DNA of 64,000 nucleotides from Candidatus Accumulibacter proximus (GTDB lineage Bacteria > Pseudomonadota > Gammaproteobacteria > Burkholderiales > Rhodocyclaceae): the NCBI GenBank assembly GCA_016709675.1, contig JADJMH010000018.1, positions 70,073-134,072 of the forward strand. Reading direction: 5' to 3'. A program made the position numbers and the translations under genes. Under the pieces are notes generated by a model. The model did no database searches and was not told the origin of the DNA. It saw only the letters and a program-made list of their open reading frames with translations. Of this stretch, positions 52,075-60,963 are shown one piece after another (position 1 is the stretch's first letter; every line of letters begins with the position of its first letter).

Positions 52075-53475
52075 TCAGGAATGAAGGCGACGAACCCAGA
52101 AAAGTTCATGGCGGCGAACGGCTTTGCGGAAGAACTCGTCTTCGCCGGTCGTGGGCCAGCGGCGGCCGGCAAGCAGTTGCTGAATGGTCCGTCGCAGACG
52201 CTGCTTGAACGGCAGGTGGCTCTGCAGATCGTGTTGCATGGCCAGCGCCATGGCCTTGTCAAGTTGTACCTCCGGGCTCAGGACCGGACTCCACAGCCCA
52301 TCGGCCGGCACCGGCGCCAGCGCTGGCGGCAGCGCGATGCCATTGCCGGCCGGGCCCATCGGCCAACGGTCGTTGTCGTGCAGGTGATTGGCGTAGAAAA
52401 GGGCGATTTCGGGCTGCCAGCGCGACTGCCGCAAGGCCTGAGCCAGCGCCTCGGTCGTGGCGACATGATCGGCGTGCGGGTCGAGCTGCGGGTGCGGGGT
52501 GACGATCACTTCCGGGTGAAAGTGTTCGAGCAGCGCCACCAGGTCGGCCAGCAGATTCCTGCCGCTGGCCAAGCCATCGGCGTCGGCCGGCAGGAGCAAC
52601 GGGTTGTGGCGACGAACGCTGCGCACATCCGCGTCTGCGGACTCGCGCGAAGCAAACGATTGCTCAGGTTCAGCGAGCATCGCCGGAAGTTGCAGGCAAT
52701 AGTAACCAAGCTGTACGCATCGGTTCTGTGCCACTCCGCCCCAGAGCGGCACGGCGAGGCTGTCCCAAGTGCGCAAGCGCCCTTTCAGGCGCGCTGCCCG
52801 GGCAGCGTCCAGACCCAAACGCCGGTAGCCCGCGGCCTCGATTTCGCCCTGCGTCAGGGTGACGATGACCACCTCCGGCGCGCGACTGTACAGGCCGAAC
52901 GCCGCCAGCTCGGCATCGTCAGCATGTGGCGCCAGCAGCATGACGCGGCGTCCGGCATAGTCCGGATTGTGCATGGAATAGAGCATACCGCTGACCGACA
53001 AGCGGCAATGGCGCCCCGTAATCGGCAGCTCGCCCTTGCCGAGTGCATCGGCCTGACCGGAAAGGTTGAGGTAACGTTGACCGCGCACGCCGCGCTCGAA
53101 ATCCTGCCGGTCGTCGCCGAGCAGCACATGCGGGTCCAGGTAGCGGCCGACAACGGTGCTGCGCAAGCAAAGTTCTAGTATCAAGGTATCGCCGGCCACC
53201 AGCGGCGCGCTCAATTGCAGGCGACCATTGACCAGCGACACGCTTTGCCGCGCCGCTTCGGGCGGGAAGCCGTACTGGTAATCGTCCTGCGGTGAATAAA
53301 AGAGATGGTCGGCAAACCACGCTTCATGGGCGATCCAGCCCAGCACCAGCACCAGCGGCACCAGCCACCAGACGACAAACACGCCGATCGCGGCCAGCAC
53401 TGCCAGGCTCGCCAGCAGGAAGAGGCGCTTTTGCCGGCGATGACGTGATAGCAACCGCTGTTTACGTGAACTCAT
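52075..53475 (-). CDS. PIG-L family deacetylase
   Basis: 466 aa. An N-terminal membrane segment (about residues 20-45), an N-terminal beta-rich region, then the deacetylase domain with the zinc motif LLAPHADDAELAAFGLYS and TPHPQLDPHADHVATTEALAQAL. PIG-L/LmbE enzymes remove acetyl from N-acetylglucosamine-type substrates. The surrounding Mig-14, glycosyltransferase and pyruvyl transferase genes suggest polysaccharide or envelope glycoconjugate modification. Confidence 0.9.
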   Translation of the reverse strand: MSSRKQRLLSRHRRQKRLFLLASLAVLAAIGVFVVWWLVPLVLVLGWIAHEAWFADHLFYSPQDDYQYGFPPEAARQSVSLVNGRLQLSAPLVAGDTLILELCLRSTVVGRYLDPHVLLGDDRQDFERGVRGQRYLNLSGQADALGKGELPITGRHCRLSVSGMLYSMHNPDYAGRRVMLLAPHADDAELAAFGLYSRAPEVVIVTLTQGEIEAAGYRRLGLDAARAARLKGRLRTWDSLAVPLWGGVAQNRCVQLGYYCLQLPAMLAEPEQSFASRESADADVRSVRRHNPLLLPADADGLASGRNLLADLVALLEHFHPEVIVTPHPQLDPHADHVATTEALAQALRQSRWQPEIALFYANHLHDNDRWPMGPAGNGIALPPALAPVPADGLWSPVLSPEVQLDKAMALAMQHDLQSHLPFKQRLRRTIQQLLAGRRWPTTGEDEFFRKAVRRHELFWVRRLHS

Positions 53476-53524
53476 GGGCTGACTCAGGCGATGAATCCGT
53501 TCTCAACGCGGGGGGAAATTCATT

Positions 53525-54421
53525 CTAGATCTGATAGACGGGCACCGCGCGGCACCAACGATCCTTGTATCCGCGATCCGCACGACCGAAGGAATAACGC
53601 AAGGGCTTGCCAAGCGCACGCGCCTCCTGCCAGGCGACTTGCGTATTGACGAAACTCAACACGCTGCCGGGGCTCAAGTCTGCATATCGGGAGTCAACAC
53701 CGCCGTTGATGTATTCCAGAGAAATCCACTTCGGCGCTTCTACCCGATAGAGAATCTGGATGGCAATCGGCAAGCCGTTAAGCAACAGCACCGAGCCGGT
53801 CATGAACTCACGGAGCAGCGCAAACACCTGCTCCAGATGCGCTTGGCCCTTCGCAGCAAAACCCCACCGGCGCTCGAACAATTCGCCGTAGATGGCCGCC
53901 TGCTCGACCGGGGAGAACTCCCCGATCGGCAGCACTCTTCCCCCGGCCTCCTCAAACAGCCGCAACTCGCGCCGCTGGTTGTAGCGGAACTTCTTCGAGT
54001 AGTCCTCCGGCGGACGCGCCAGCGCCAGCCCTTCCAGCTGCGGCCGCAAGGTGCTGATCCGCCCGGCATTGAGCTCCGAGACGTAGCGCATGCGCTGACG
54101 CACTGGAACAGTCGCCTGCTCGGCGATGGGCAGAATAATCTCGGCATTGCCCAGGTCAAACAGGCCACGCCGGCCACGTTTCTTCAGCACATCCTTGGAT
54201 ACCGCAAGATGTCGCCCCCAGCAAGGAATCGCCGCGAGCAATTGCTCGCCCGCAAACCAGCCGAGGTAACGGACCGGAATGCGTGCCAGGTCAGCCAGCC
54301 GCTCGACCACCAGTGGATGCGTCGCGACGCTGCCGCCGAAACGCTGCCAGGCTTCTCTATAGCCAGCCGCATCGATGGGCATCCAACCTCGCTCACGCCA
54401 GGAGCGCAAGTGGCTCAACAT
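53525..54421 (-). CDS. mig-14: Mig-14 family protein (FemAB/GNAT-like fold)
   Basis: 298 aa. The sequence RSWRERGWMPIDAAGYREAWQRFGGSVATHPLVVERLA, VPVRYLGWFAGEQLLAAIPCWGRHLA.SKDVL and SKKFRYNQRRELRLFEEAGG match my memory of Mig-14, linked in Salmonella to resistance to antimicrobial peptides. The C-terminal half contains FMTGSVLLLNGLPIAIQILY, typical of FemAB-type acyltransferases. The ATG at 54421 begins the conserved part; the frame is open 72 codons further but without recognisable features. Confidence 0.75.
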   Translation of the reverse strand: MLSHLRSWRERGWMPIDAAGYREAWQRFGGSVATHPLVVERLADLARIPVRYLGWFAGEQLLAAIPCWGRHLAVSKDVLKKRGRRGLFDLGNAEIILPIAEQATVPVRQRMRYVSELNAGRISTLRPQLEGLALARPPEDYSKKFRYNQRRELRLFEEAGGRVLPIGEFSPVEQAAIYGELFERRWGFAAKGQAHLEQVFALLREFMTGSVLLLNGLPIAIQILYRVEAPKWISLEYINGGVDSRYADLSPGSVLSFVNTQVAWQEARALGKPLRYSFGRADRGYKDRWCRAVPVYQI

Positions 54422-54730
54422 CGCAAACCCGCTGCAGCAGCGTGCGGCTCTCGATGCATTGCCAACCAGGTAGCGCGCAAAGGCTTTGGGCCGCCCACCC
54501 ACTGATCGTCCTGCCACATGATCCGGTCTATCCTCGCTCACTGGACAAAGCACGAATGTACCGCTTTTTCTCGTCACCTGGCTGACCACACGGCGCAGTA
54601 GCGTGTACTGCGAGTCGCAGGCGAGGATCGTCAGCACATGACTGCTTGCATCGCGATGCAGATTGCGGAAAATGGGGAGATTCGTTACTGGCTATGTTCG
54701 TCAGGCTCCCCAGCAGTGAGGTGGTAGATC
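54422..54730. other. Intergenic region between divergent genes
   Basis: 309 bases between Mig-14 (minus) and the glycosyltransferase (plus). It should contain both promoters; I see no convincing pair of promoter boxes and no small gene. Confidence 0.5.
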
Positions 54731-55708
54731 TTGCCCGCAAGCATTCAAACCGGCGGCAACGAAAGGAACAACAGGGCGCCGGAGACTGCGGGCAACGGCA
54801 GGATTCGGCCTGATCAGGTTCTGATCAGCGTCATCATCCCGGCCTACAACTATGCACATCTGCTGCCGCGGGCACTCGACTCGGTACTGGTGCAGATGGC
54901 AGCGGACGTTGAGGTGATCGTGGTCAACGACGGATCGACCGATGCTACCCGCGAAGTATTGGCGGCGTATGCAGTTCGCCATCCACAGCTGCGCGTAATC
55001 GACCAGGCGAATGCGGGTGCAGCAGCGGCACGCAATCATGGGATTCGCGAGTCGCATGGGCCTTACGCCCTGCTGCTCGACGCAGACGATGAACTGCTGC
55101 CGGATGCCCTGGCAAAGCTGCGCGCGGTGCTCGCAACACATCCAACAGCCGGAATGGTTCTCGGGGCGCAGATCACGGTCTACCCGGACGGCCGCGAACG
55201 GCTGCGGCTGCCAACCGCAGTGCCAAGGGCTTCGCCAGTACAACTGGCAAAGCGCTACCTGCTCGAAAAGCGGGTCTCTATCTCGCACGGCTGTTCGCTG
55301 TTTCGCCGTGATCTGCTCCTGCAAAGGCCCTACCCGGAGAATCTTCGCGGTGGAGAAGACGTTGCAGTTTTCGCGTTTCTGCTGGTGAGTGCTCCGGTCG
55401 CCACCACCCGGGCGGCGCTGGCGCGCATACACAAGCATCCGGACAGCCTGCGGCATAACCGTGACGACGAAGAGCAGCGCGCCGTCGCGATGGTTTCCGA
55501 AGTCTTCGGAGGTCTGCCGACAGAATGCCAAACGCTGCGAAGACGCTATGAAGCGCAGCGCTTTCTATCACTGTTTCGCGCTGCACTGCTGGCGGGCGAA
55601 CGCGCCACTGCCCGGCGCTATTATCGCTGCGCTTTTCGCTTGAGCCCACTGCAGTCCTTGCGCGGACGCCATTTGCGCAAGGCCATTCGATTGTTGCTAT
55701 TGCGCTAG
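54731..55708 (+). CDS. Glycosyltransferase family 2
   Basis: 325 aa. GT-A fold with LISVIIPAYNYAHLLPRALDSVL, VIVVNDGSTDATREVL and the metal-binding DAD in LLLDADDELLPDAL. Start is TTG at 54731, preceded by a GAGG at about nine bases; an in-frame stop just upstream forbids a longer frame. The C-terminus is basic. Likely adds a sugar to a cell-surface glycan. Confidence 0.9.
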   Translation: MPASIQTGGNERNNRAPETAGNGRIRPDQVLISVIIPAYNYAHLLPRALDSVLVQMAADVEVIVVNDGSTDATREVLAAYAVRHPQLRVIDQANAGAAAARNHGIRESHGPYALLLDADDELLPDALAKLRAVLATHPTAGMVLGAQITVYPDGRERLRLPTAVPRASPVQLAKRYLLEKRVSISHGCSLFRRDLLLQRPYPENLRGGEDVAVFAFLLVSAPVATTRAALARIHKHPDSLRHNRDDEEQRAVAMVSEVFGGLPTECQTLRRRYEAQRFLSLFRAALLAGERATARRYYRCAFRLSPLQSLRGRHLRKAIRLLLLR

Positions 55709-56055
55709 GGTATTATAAAGTCGCAACGGCGAATGCGTCCTGGTCATTGGCGATTGATTGCGCTCCGATCCATGGCAGCTTGGACAAGGCGCCGTATCAT
55801 GGCTGGTTGGCGGCCTCGCTTCCCACCATGCCACCGGAGCCGTTTCGAGACCGCGACTTGCCGTCGGCGGAATTCGCGTCCACCATCCAGCGGCCACCAC
55901 AAAAAATGGCCCGGTGCTATCATGTGCTCGTCGTAGTTCTGGCTCTTATGCTGGTGCCGAAAGGCATTATCTGTCTGGCGATTCCGCTGATGGTGGCTGC
56001 TGTGGTGGCAACGACCTGGTGACGCCGACCATTATTGGAAGGCTCATCAAGACCC
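55709..56055. other. Intergenic region with possible small membrane ORF
   Basis: No clear gene. A 38-codon frame (55906-56022, ATG start) encodes MARCYHVLVVVLALMLVPKG followed by a second hydrophobic stretch, possibly a tiny membrane protein, but no ribosome-binding site is evident. Confidence 0.4.
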
Positions 56056-56895
56056 ATGTCGCAACGCGTCAAATTCAACCAGAGACTCTTCGATCTGCCG
56101 CTGCTGCAGGGATTTGGCCGGTCAATCCACGCTCGACGGCTGGCGCGCCAAACCAGATTTCAGTCAACTGCGACTCGGTTCTTCAGGAACCTCAAGCAGT
56201 TCCAGGCCTTGGAGGGGCCGCTTTCAGGACTTGCCGACAGACAGGCGCCGCTACGAATCCTGGTGGCTGGCTGCAGCTTTGGTTGTGAAGCTTATTCGCT
56301 CGCCGGCTACCTTGCCGTCCGCTTCCCACACGTGGACTGGACGATTGATGCGTTTGACATTTCACGAGCAGCCATCGCGGTGGCGCAGCGAGGGGTCTAT
56401 GGCGCCAAGCACGGACTAGCCTACCCGCTGGAAAGTGAAGCGAGACCTTATGCGGACCGCCTGTTCGAGATCTGTGGAGATAAGCGGAGCATCGTCCCGG
56501 ACATCCGGCGGCGGGTATCCGTATCGCATGGCGACTTGCTGGCGGATGATTTCACGGCCGATCGGTCTTACGATCTGGTGTTGGCCCAGAACTTCCTTGT
56601 CCATATGGAAAACCAAGCCGCCTCTGAAGCTTTTGCGCGAATCGTTGGCGCAGTGAAGCCAGGTGGTGCGATCTTTGTCGGAGGTATGGACCTCGACACA
56701 AAGGTGGGCCTTATTAAACACCACGAGTTGATCCCGGTCGACTGGGAGATCGAGTGGCCATCCACGATAGCGACGAAATGCGCCGATCGACTTTGGCCAT
56801 GGGGCTATTGGACACTTGAGCCGATCGATCGATCGCGACCCGATTTCACGGCCCGCTACAGTACGATTTTCCGAACTAAGGCCGCAGCCTCATGA
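56056..56895 (+). CDS. CheR-like class I methyltransferase
   Basis: 279 aa. SAM-binding LRILVAGCSFGCEAYSLAGYLA (first strand and loop), DWTIDAFDISRAAIAVAQRGVYG, and SYDLVLAQNFLVHMENQAASEAF, which together resemble CheR-type methyltransferases without the chemotaxis context. The ATG at 56056 is preferred to a TTG seven codons earlier. It overlaps the next methyltransferase gene by four bases. Confidence 0.8.
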   Translation: MSQRVKFNQRLFDLPLLQGFGRSIHARRLARQTRFQSTATRFFRNLKQFQALEGPLSGLADRQAPLRILVAGCSFGCEAYSLAGYLAVRFPHVDWTIDAFDISRAAIAVAQRGVYGAKHGLAYPLESEARPYADRLFEICGDKRSIVPDIRRRVSVSHGDLLADDFTADRSYDLVLAQNFLVHMENQAASEAFARIVGAVKPGGAIFVGGMDLDTKVGLIKHHELIPVDWEIEWPSTIATKCADRLWPWGYWTLEPIDRSRPDFTARYSTIFRTKAAAS

Positions 56896-57749
56896 CCATG
56901 ATCGATCAAATCAACGGCGTTGCTTACCCGCGGCAGGATCCAATCCCTTGCCCCCTGTGCGGGCTGGTCAATCAGCCCAAGCCAATCCCAGCTCGCTTCG
57001 GGATGCAGACATCGGTGGCTGAGTGTCTTCCATGTCGGCTGGCCTATCAGACGCCACGGCCATCCGACGATGCCTCGCGGGCCTACATGAACTGGCGCTG
57101 GTCTTCGGGTGACCGTTACGTCACAGACTCCGAGAGCAAGCGGCGCGCTGCGCGCGGGAATCTGCGCCAGGTCGAAGCCGTTCGTCCGGGATCTGGCCGC
57201 TTGCTCGATTTTGGCGCGGGTTCGGGCGCCTTCGTTCGCGCGTGCCTTGATGGCGGATGGGATGCTGTAGGCGTCGAACAGAGCGAATCGGCAATCGAGC
57301 GTGCCAAGACGTACTACGGCATCAGCCTGCAGAACACGCTTCCCGACGACCGCTTCGACGTCATTACAATGTGGGACGTGGTCGAACATCTGCGCGACCC
57401 CGTGGCCGTGCTCCGACTTCTGCATGACCGACTCGGCAAGGACGGCGTTCTCTTCATCGAAACAGGCAACTACGAAAACTGGCGCCGGGTAGTTGAAGGG
57501 GATCGATGGGGTCTCTATCTCCTCGACCACCACTTCTACTTCACGCCGCACAGCCTGCAATCCGCCACCGCACGAGCGGGCTTTTCCGCCTTCAGCTTGC
57601 TCGACGTCTACCACTCAGCGCCGTCATTGCGGCGGACGCTGACCCGGCCGCGATGGGGAATGCGCGCCTGGCGAGAGTATCGCAACGCCAAGAAAGCATG
57701 GCCCGAGCACGGCGATATCAATGTCATGATCGCCATCGCGAGAGCCTAG
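56892..57749 (+). CDS. Class I SAM methyltransferase with N-terminal CPLCG motif
   Basis: 285 aa. The N-terminal CPLCGLVNQPKPIP and CLPCRLAYQTPRP have four Cys that may bind zinc, as in C-methyltransferases of sugar biosynthesis. The SAM domain contains LLDFGAGSGAFVRACLDGGW, GVEQSES and DVITMWDVVEHLRDP. Likely methylates a sugar or cofactor in the same surface pathway. Confidence 0.83.
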   Translation: MTMIDQINGVAYPRQDPIPCPLCGLVNQPKPIPARFGMQTSVAECLPCRLAYQTPRPSDDASRAYMNWRWSSGDRYVTDSESKRRAARGNLRQVEAVRPGSGRLLDFGAGSGAFVRACLDGGWDAVGVEQSESAIERAKTYYGISLQNTLPDDRFDVITMWDVVEHLRDPVAVLRLLHDRLGKDGVLFIETGNYENWRRVVEGDRWGLYLLDHHFYFTPHSLQSATARAGFSAFSLLDVYHSAPSLRRTLTRPRWGMRAWREYRNAKKAWPEHGDINVMIAIARA

Positions 57750-57813
57750 CAGCCTATGCTGGACAGGACACTTGGCGCCAACAGCCCCGGTGCCCGCGTG
57801 TTGGGAGAGTTGT

Positions 57814-58614
57814 TTGAAGCCGATCAGACTGTACTGGTGGCAGGGTGAGGGCGCGCACAACGCCAGCCGGCGAAATTTCGGCGACTACCTCTCGCCGCTC
57901 ATCGTGGCGTTGATTTCTGGACGACCGGTGGTGTATGCGCCCGTGGAAACGGCCGACATGCTGGCCATCGGAACGATCCTGAAAAGGGAACGCCAAGCGA
58001 GACGATTTCTGCTGCCTCGCCGCCTGCATATCTGGGGCAGCGGCGCCGGCAACTCCGACGAACGCTTTCCCGCCCGACACCATTATCATGCGGTACGCGG
58101 CAGGCACACGCTGGCCGGAATCAGAGGTGGGGGCAACCGAGAGGTGGCGCTCGGCGATCCGGGACTGCTCGTCAATCACTACTGGGGCAGTCGGCCGCGC
58201 CCAGCCAAGCAGCACACGTTGGGGGTTATCCCCCATTTCGTCGACCAGAACACCCCTGCCGTCCAGGCGCTGTTAACAATACGCGGCGCCAAGCTTATCA
58301 ACGTCTATGCGGCGATCGACGAAGTCCTGCGCGACGTCCTGTCGTGCGCCCACGTCGTCTCGTCCAGCCTCCACGGACTGATTGTCAGCGACGCATTCAA
58401 CGTTCCCAACCGACGGATCGTGATTTCCGACCACATCCGGTCGAGCCTGAAGTTTGCTGATTACTATTCTGCTTTTGGGCTCGACGAACCGGAACCACTC
58501 GCTGGGCACGCGGTGGGCGGCAACGAAGATCCGGCAGACCTCATCGCCGATTATCAGAACCGCGACGTCGACAGACTCTGCGCCGACCTTATCCGTTCCT
58601 TTCCACAGCTGTAG
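57814..58614 (+). CDS. Polysaccharide pyruvyl transferase family protein
   Basis: 266 aa. N-terminal IRLYWWQGEG, GNFGDYLSPLIV-like NFGDYLSPLIVALISG and the C-terminal SSSLHGLIVSDAFNVPNRRI are typical of PssK/CsaB-type enzymes, which add ketal pyruvate to polysaccharides. The TTG at 57814 has GGGAGAG upstream; the earlier TTG at 57772 is less likely. Last gene of the plus-strand surface cluster 54731-58614. Confidence 0.85.
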   Translation: MKPIRLYWWQGEGAHNASRRNFGDYLSPLIVALISGRPVVYAPVETADMLAIGTILKRERQARRFLLPRRLHIWGSGAGNSDERFPARHHYHAVRGRHTLAGIRGGGNREVALGDPGLLVNHYWGSRPRPAKQHTLGVIPHFVDQNTPAVQALLTIRGAKLINVYAAIDEVLRDVLSCAHVVSSSLHGLIVSDAFNVPNRRIVISDHIRSSLKFADYYSAFGLDEPEPLAGHAVGGNEDPADLIADYQNRDVDRLCADLIRSFPQL

Positions 58615-58656
58615 CGCGCGGTCGTGTCCCGACAGCGCCGTCTGCTGGCTAGAACT

Positions 58657-59091
58657 TCAGAGACCCCACACCTGACTGGCACGCACGAAACCCGCCTGTC
58701 CGTCGCGGTGGCGAACCTTGGCCCAGCCGCCAGGCACCGCTTCAAGATAGACCAGCGAGACGTTCTTTTCCGCCTCGAAGGCGACCGGCGCTGACTCTTC
58801 GGCAGTCTGCCGGATCTGGGCGCGGACCGCGGTCACGATTACCGTGCGACGCTTGGCGAGGTACCTCGCCTCGATCCAGGCCAGACCGCCATCGGCATCG
58901 CGCACCTTGGACCAGCCTTCCAGGTTGACCACCAACTCGACCGGCGTCCCCCGCCTGACGACGAAAAGTCTGCTACCGCGCGGTGACGGCGCGTCGTAGA
59001 GAACTGCCGCCGCATCGACTGTGCGGTACTCGATTGCCAGCAACGGTCCGGACAGTCCGGCGGCAAGCAACAAGCTAAGCAGCCGCTTCAT
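58657..59091 (-). CDS. Exported SH3-domain protein
   Basis: 144 aa. Signal peptide MKRLLSLLLAAGLSGPLLA, then two bacterial SH3-like units, with repeated WSKVRDADGGLAWIEARYL and WAKVRHRDGQAGFVRASQV. Such domains bind peptidoglycan peptides in the periplasm. Lies 12 bases after secB and probably ends that operon. Confidence 0.88.
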   Translation of the reverse strand: MKRLLSLLLAAGLSGPLLAIEYRTVDAAAVLYDAPSPRGSRLFVVRRGTPVELVVNLEGWSKVRDADGGLAWIEARYLAKRRTVIVTAVRAQIRQTAEESAPVAFEAEKNVSLVYLEAVPGGWAKVRHRDGQAGFVRASQVWGL

Positions 59092-59102
59092 CGAGAAATC
59101 AC

Positions 59103-59570
59103 CTAATGGGTCGTCGCCTCACCCGCGGCTTCCTTGGCCGCTTCCTGTTGCTGCAGGCGGGACATGTAAAGCGCTTCGAAATTGACCGGTTGCAGCATGA
59201 CTGGTGCAAAGCCGGCACGTGTAACGGCGTCGGACACCACTTCCCGGGCGTAGGGGAAGAGAATGTTGGGACAGGCGATCGACAGCAGAGGCTCCATGTT
59301 CTCGCTTGGCACATTCTGCACGCGGAAGATTCCCGCCTGCCCGACCTCGACGAGAAAGACAGTCTTTTCTTCGATCTTGGAAGTGACAGTGGTTGTCAAA
59401 GTGACTTCGAAGACGCCTTCGCCAATACCCTGTGCATTCGTTTGCAGCTGGATGCTGACCTTGGGTGACTCACGCTCCAGAAAAATCTGCGGTGCGTTGG
59501 GCACTTCAACCGACAGATCCTTGATGTAGATCTTCTCGATCGCAAATACAGGGTTCTCTTGTTCGCTCAT
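59103..59570 (-). CDS. secB: Protein-export chaperone SecB
   Basis: 155 aa, the usual length. IYIKDLSVEVPNAPQIFLE begins the chaperone fold and LLSIACPNILFPYAREVVSDAVTRAGFAPVMLQPVNFEALY forms the conserved centre. It holds preproteins unfolded and delivers them to SecA. Follows grxC in the typical order. Confidence 0.98.
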   Translation of the reverse strand: MSEQENPVFAIEKIYIKDLSVEVPNAPQIFLERESPKVSIQLQTNAQGIGEGVFEVTLTTTVTSKIEEKTVFLVEVGQAGIFRVQNVPSENMEPLLSIACPNILFPYAREVVSDAVTRAGFAPVMLQPVNFEALYMSRLQQQEAAKEAAGEATTH

Positions 59571-59632
59571 GTTGGTTTTTTGACCTATGCAGTGGGATGG
59601 TTAGTGAAGCCAATGATGCGGGAAGGCAGATC

Positions 59633-59909
59633 TCAAGCGCCTTCACCCGCGAGTAAAGGCAAGAGCCTGCCCGCACGATCGGGAAGCAATTAGCTCGTCG
59701 CAGCCGCCGACGTGGGTTTCGCCAATATAGATCTGTGGAACGGTGCGTTTGGCGGTCCTTGTGAGCATCTCGCTGCGGCGTTCGGGGTCAAGGTCGATAC
59801 GTACCTTCTCGATCTCGACGACCCCGCGTGCACGCAGCAGTTGCTCGGCCCGGATACAGAATGGACAGACGGCAGTCGAGTACATCAGCACGCGCGGCCC
59901 AAGGCTCAT
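59633..59909 (-). pseudogene. grxC: Glutaredoxin 3, frameshifted near its 3' end
   Basis: Starts MSLGPRVLMYSTAVCPFC with the redox pair C15/C18, then TVPQIYIGETHVGGCDELIA. After that the annotated frame turns into SRSCGQALAFTRG and stops at 59643. Removing one base near 59683 gives DRAGRLLPLLAGEGA with a stop at 59633-59635, the normal GrxC ending. So one extra base is present, most likely a consensus error; otherwise it is a recent mutation. Confidence 0.8.
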
Positions 59910-60325
59910 CGCTTGGCCCCTTTCTTGAGCGGCAGACCCGCCTCGGACCATGCCGCAACTCCTCCCTCCAGGGTGTGCACCCGCAAGAAACCGAGCTTGG
60001 ACAGAGTGGAACATGCAGCCGACGCACGCGCTCCGGACTGGCAAACAAGAATCACCGGCTTGTCCTTGAACGGTTCCAGTTCGCCGGCGCGTTGCGCCAG
60101 CAATGCTGCGGGAATGTTGCGGGAGTCGCCCAGGTGGCCCGCAATATACTCGTTCGGCTCACGAATGTCGATCAACTGGGCATTCTCGCGATTGATCAAC
60201 AAGGTCGCCTGCGCAGCCGAGACAGCGCCCGCGCCAGCCGGCCGACGCACCGAGAGTACCAGCAGCATCGTGCCGCTGATGATGGCAACGGCCACCACAA
60301 AAATGTTCTGCTGTATGAATTCCAA
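59906..60325 (-). CDS. Membrane-anchored rhodanese-like protein
   Basis: 139 aa. A transmembrane segment (about residues 8-26) and one rhodanese domain with DIREPNEYIAGHLGDSRNIP and the active loop VCQSGARA, where C95 is the persulfide-carrying residue. It transfers sulfane sulfur. Its start overlaps grxC (ATGA) and the upstream gene is a persulfide-sensor-like ArsR regulator. Confidence 0.92.
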   Translation of the reverse strand: MEFIQQNIFVVAVAIISGTMLLVLSVRRPAGAGAVSAAQATLLINRENAQLIDIREPNEYIAGHLGDSRNIPAALLAQRAGELEPFKDKPVILVCQSGARASAACSTLSKLGFLRVHTLEGGVAAWSEAGLPLKKGAKR

Positions 60326-60411
60326 TCCAGGCTCCAGAAACCGACACTTCTAACCGAATACACCACGCTGGCGCCCAACGGCAACGACACCGCAGGACAG
60401 CCAAGGTGTGC

Positions 60412-60720
60412 TTAATCGCCGCAAAACACCTCACGCATCATGCCAATCAACTGCAGCGTACGCGCGTCACCAACCCGATAGTAAACCCGGTTGGCATCCT
60501 TGCGTGCGAGCAGCACACCCTTGTCGCGAAGAATGGCGAGATGCTGGGAGATGTTGCTTTGCGAAGTCCCTACCGCCTCCACGATCTCTTGCACGCAGGC
60601 ATCCTGATCGCCAATCACACAAAGGATCTTCAGGCGCAAGGGATGTGATATCGATTTCAGCGCACGTGCCGCCTGCTCGATATGTTCCTGCTTGTCAATG
60701 ATACTGGTTCTGATGGGCAC
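60412..60720 (-). CDS. ArsR-family regulator, BigR/SqrR/YgaV type
   Basis: 102 aa winged helix with SHPLRLKILCVIGD and VGTSQSNISQHLAILRDKG. Two Cys, C34 in ILC and C100 in VFCGD, match the positions of the redox pair in persulfide-sensing ArsR proteins (BigR, SqrR, YgaV). It lacks the metal-binding ELCVC motif of ArsR/SmtB. It is 86 bases before the rhodanese gene on the same strand. Confidence 0.88.
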   Translation of the reverse strand: MPIRTSIIDKQEHIEQAARALKSISHPLRLKILCVIGDQDACVQEIVEAVGTSQSNISQHLAILRDKGVLLARKDANRVYYRVGDARTLQLIGMMREVFCGD

Positions 60721-60745
60721 AATACGCGAGCGTCGTCATTTATCA

Positions 60746-60762
60746 TATAATCGTCGATTATA
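60746..60762. promoter_or_regulatory. Probable ArsR operator
   Basis: TATAATCG - T - CGATTATA, a perfect 17-bp palindrome 26 bases upstream of the ArsR gene start. It also contains TATAAT-like -10 sequence, so binding would block transcription. Fits autoregulation by a dimeric winged-helix regulator. Confidence 0.65.
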
Positions 60763-60963
60763 GAGTAAATCCTTGATCCGCGGGTGTTTCGTAGGCACAC
60801 GCTCGCGCCCAGCGAACACCCGCTGGGCCGAGCCCCGGTAAGCCGATTCACGTTTCTGCAAGGCATCCTTCATTCCTTGACGAGTACCACAGGAAAGTCC
60901 CTGGATCACCCCACGCCAGGCGCCGCGCGCACCAGCCCAACTCCAGCTGCCCGACTGCAACGT

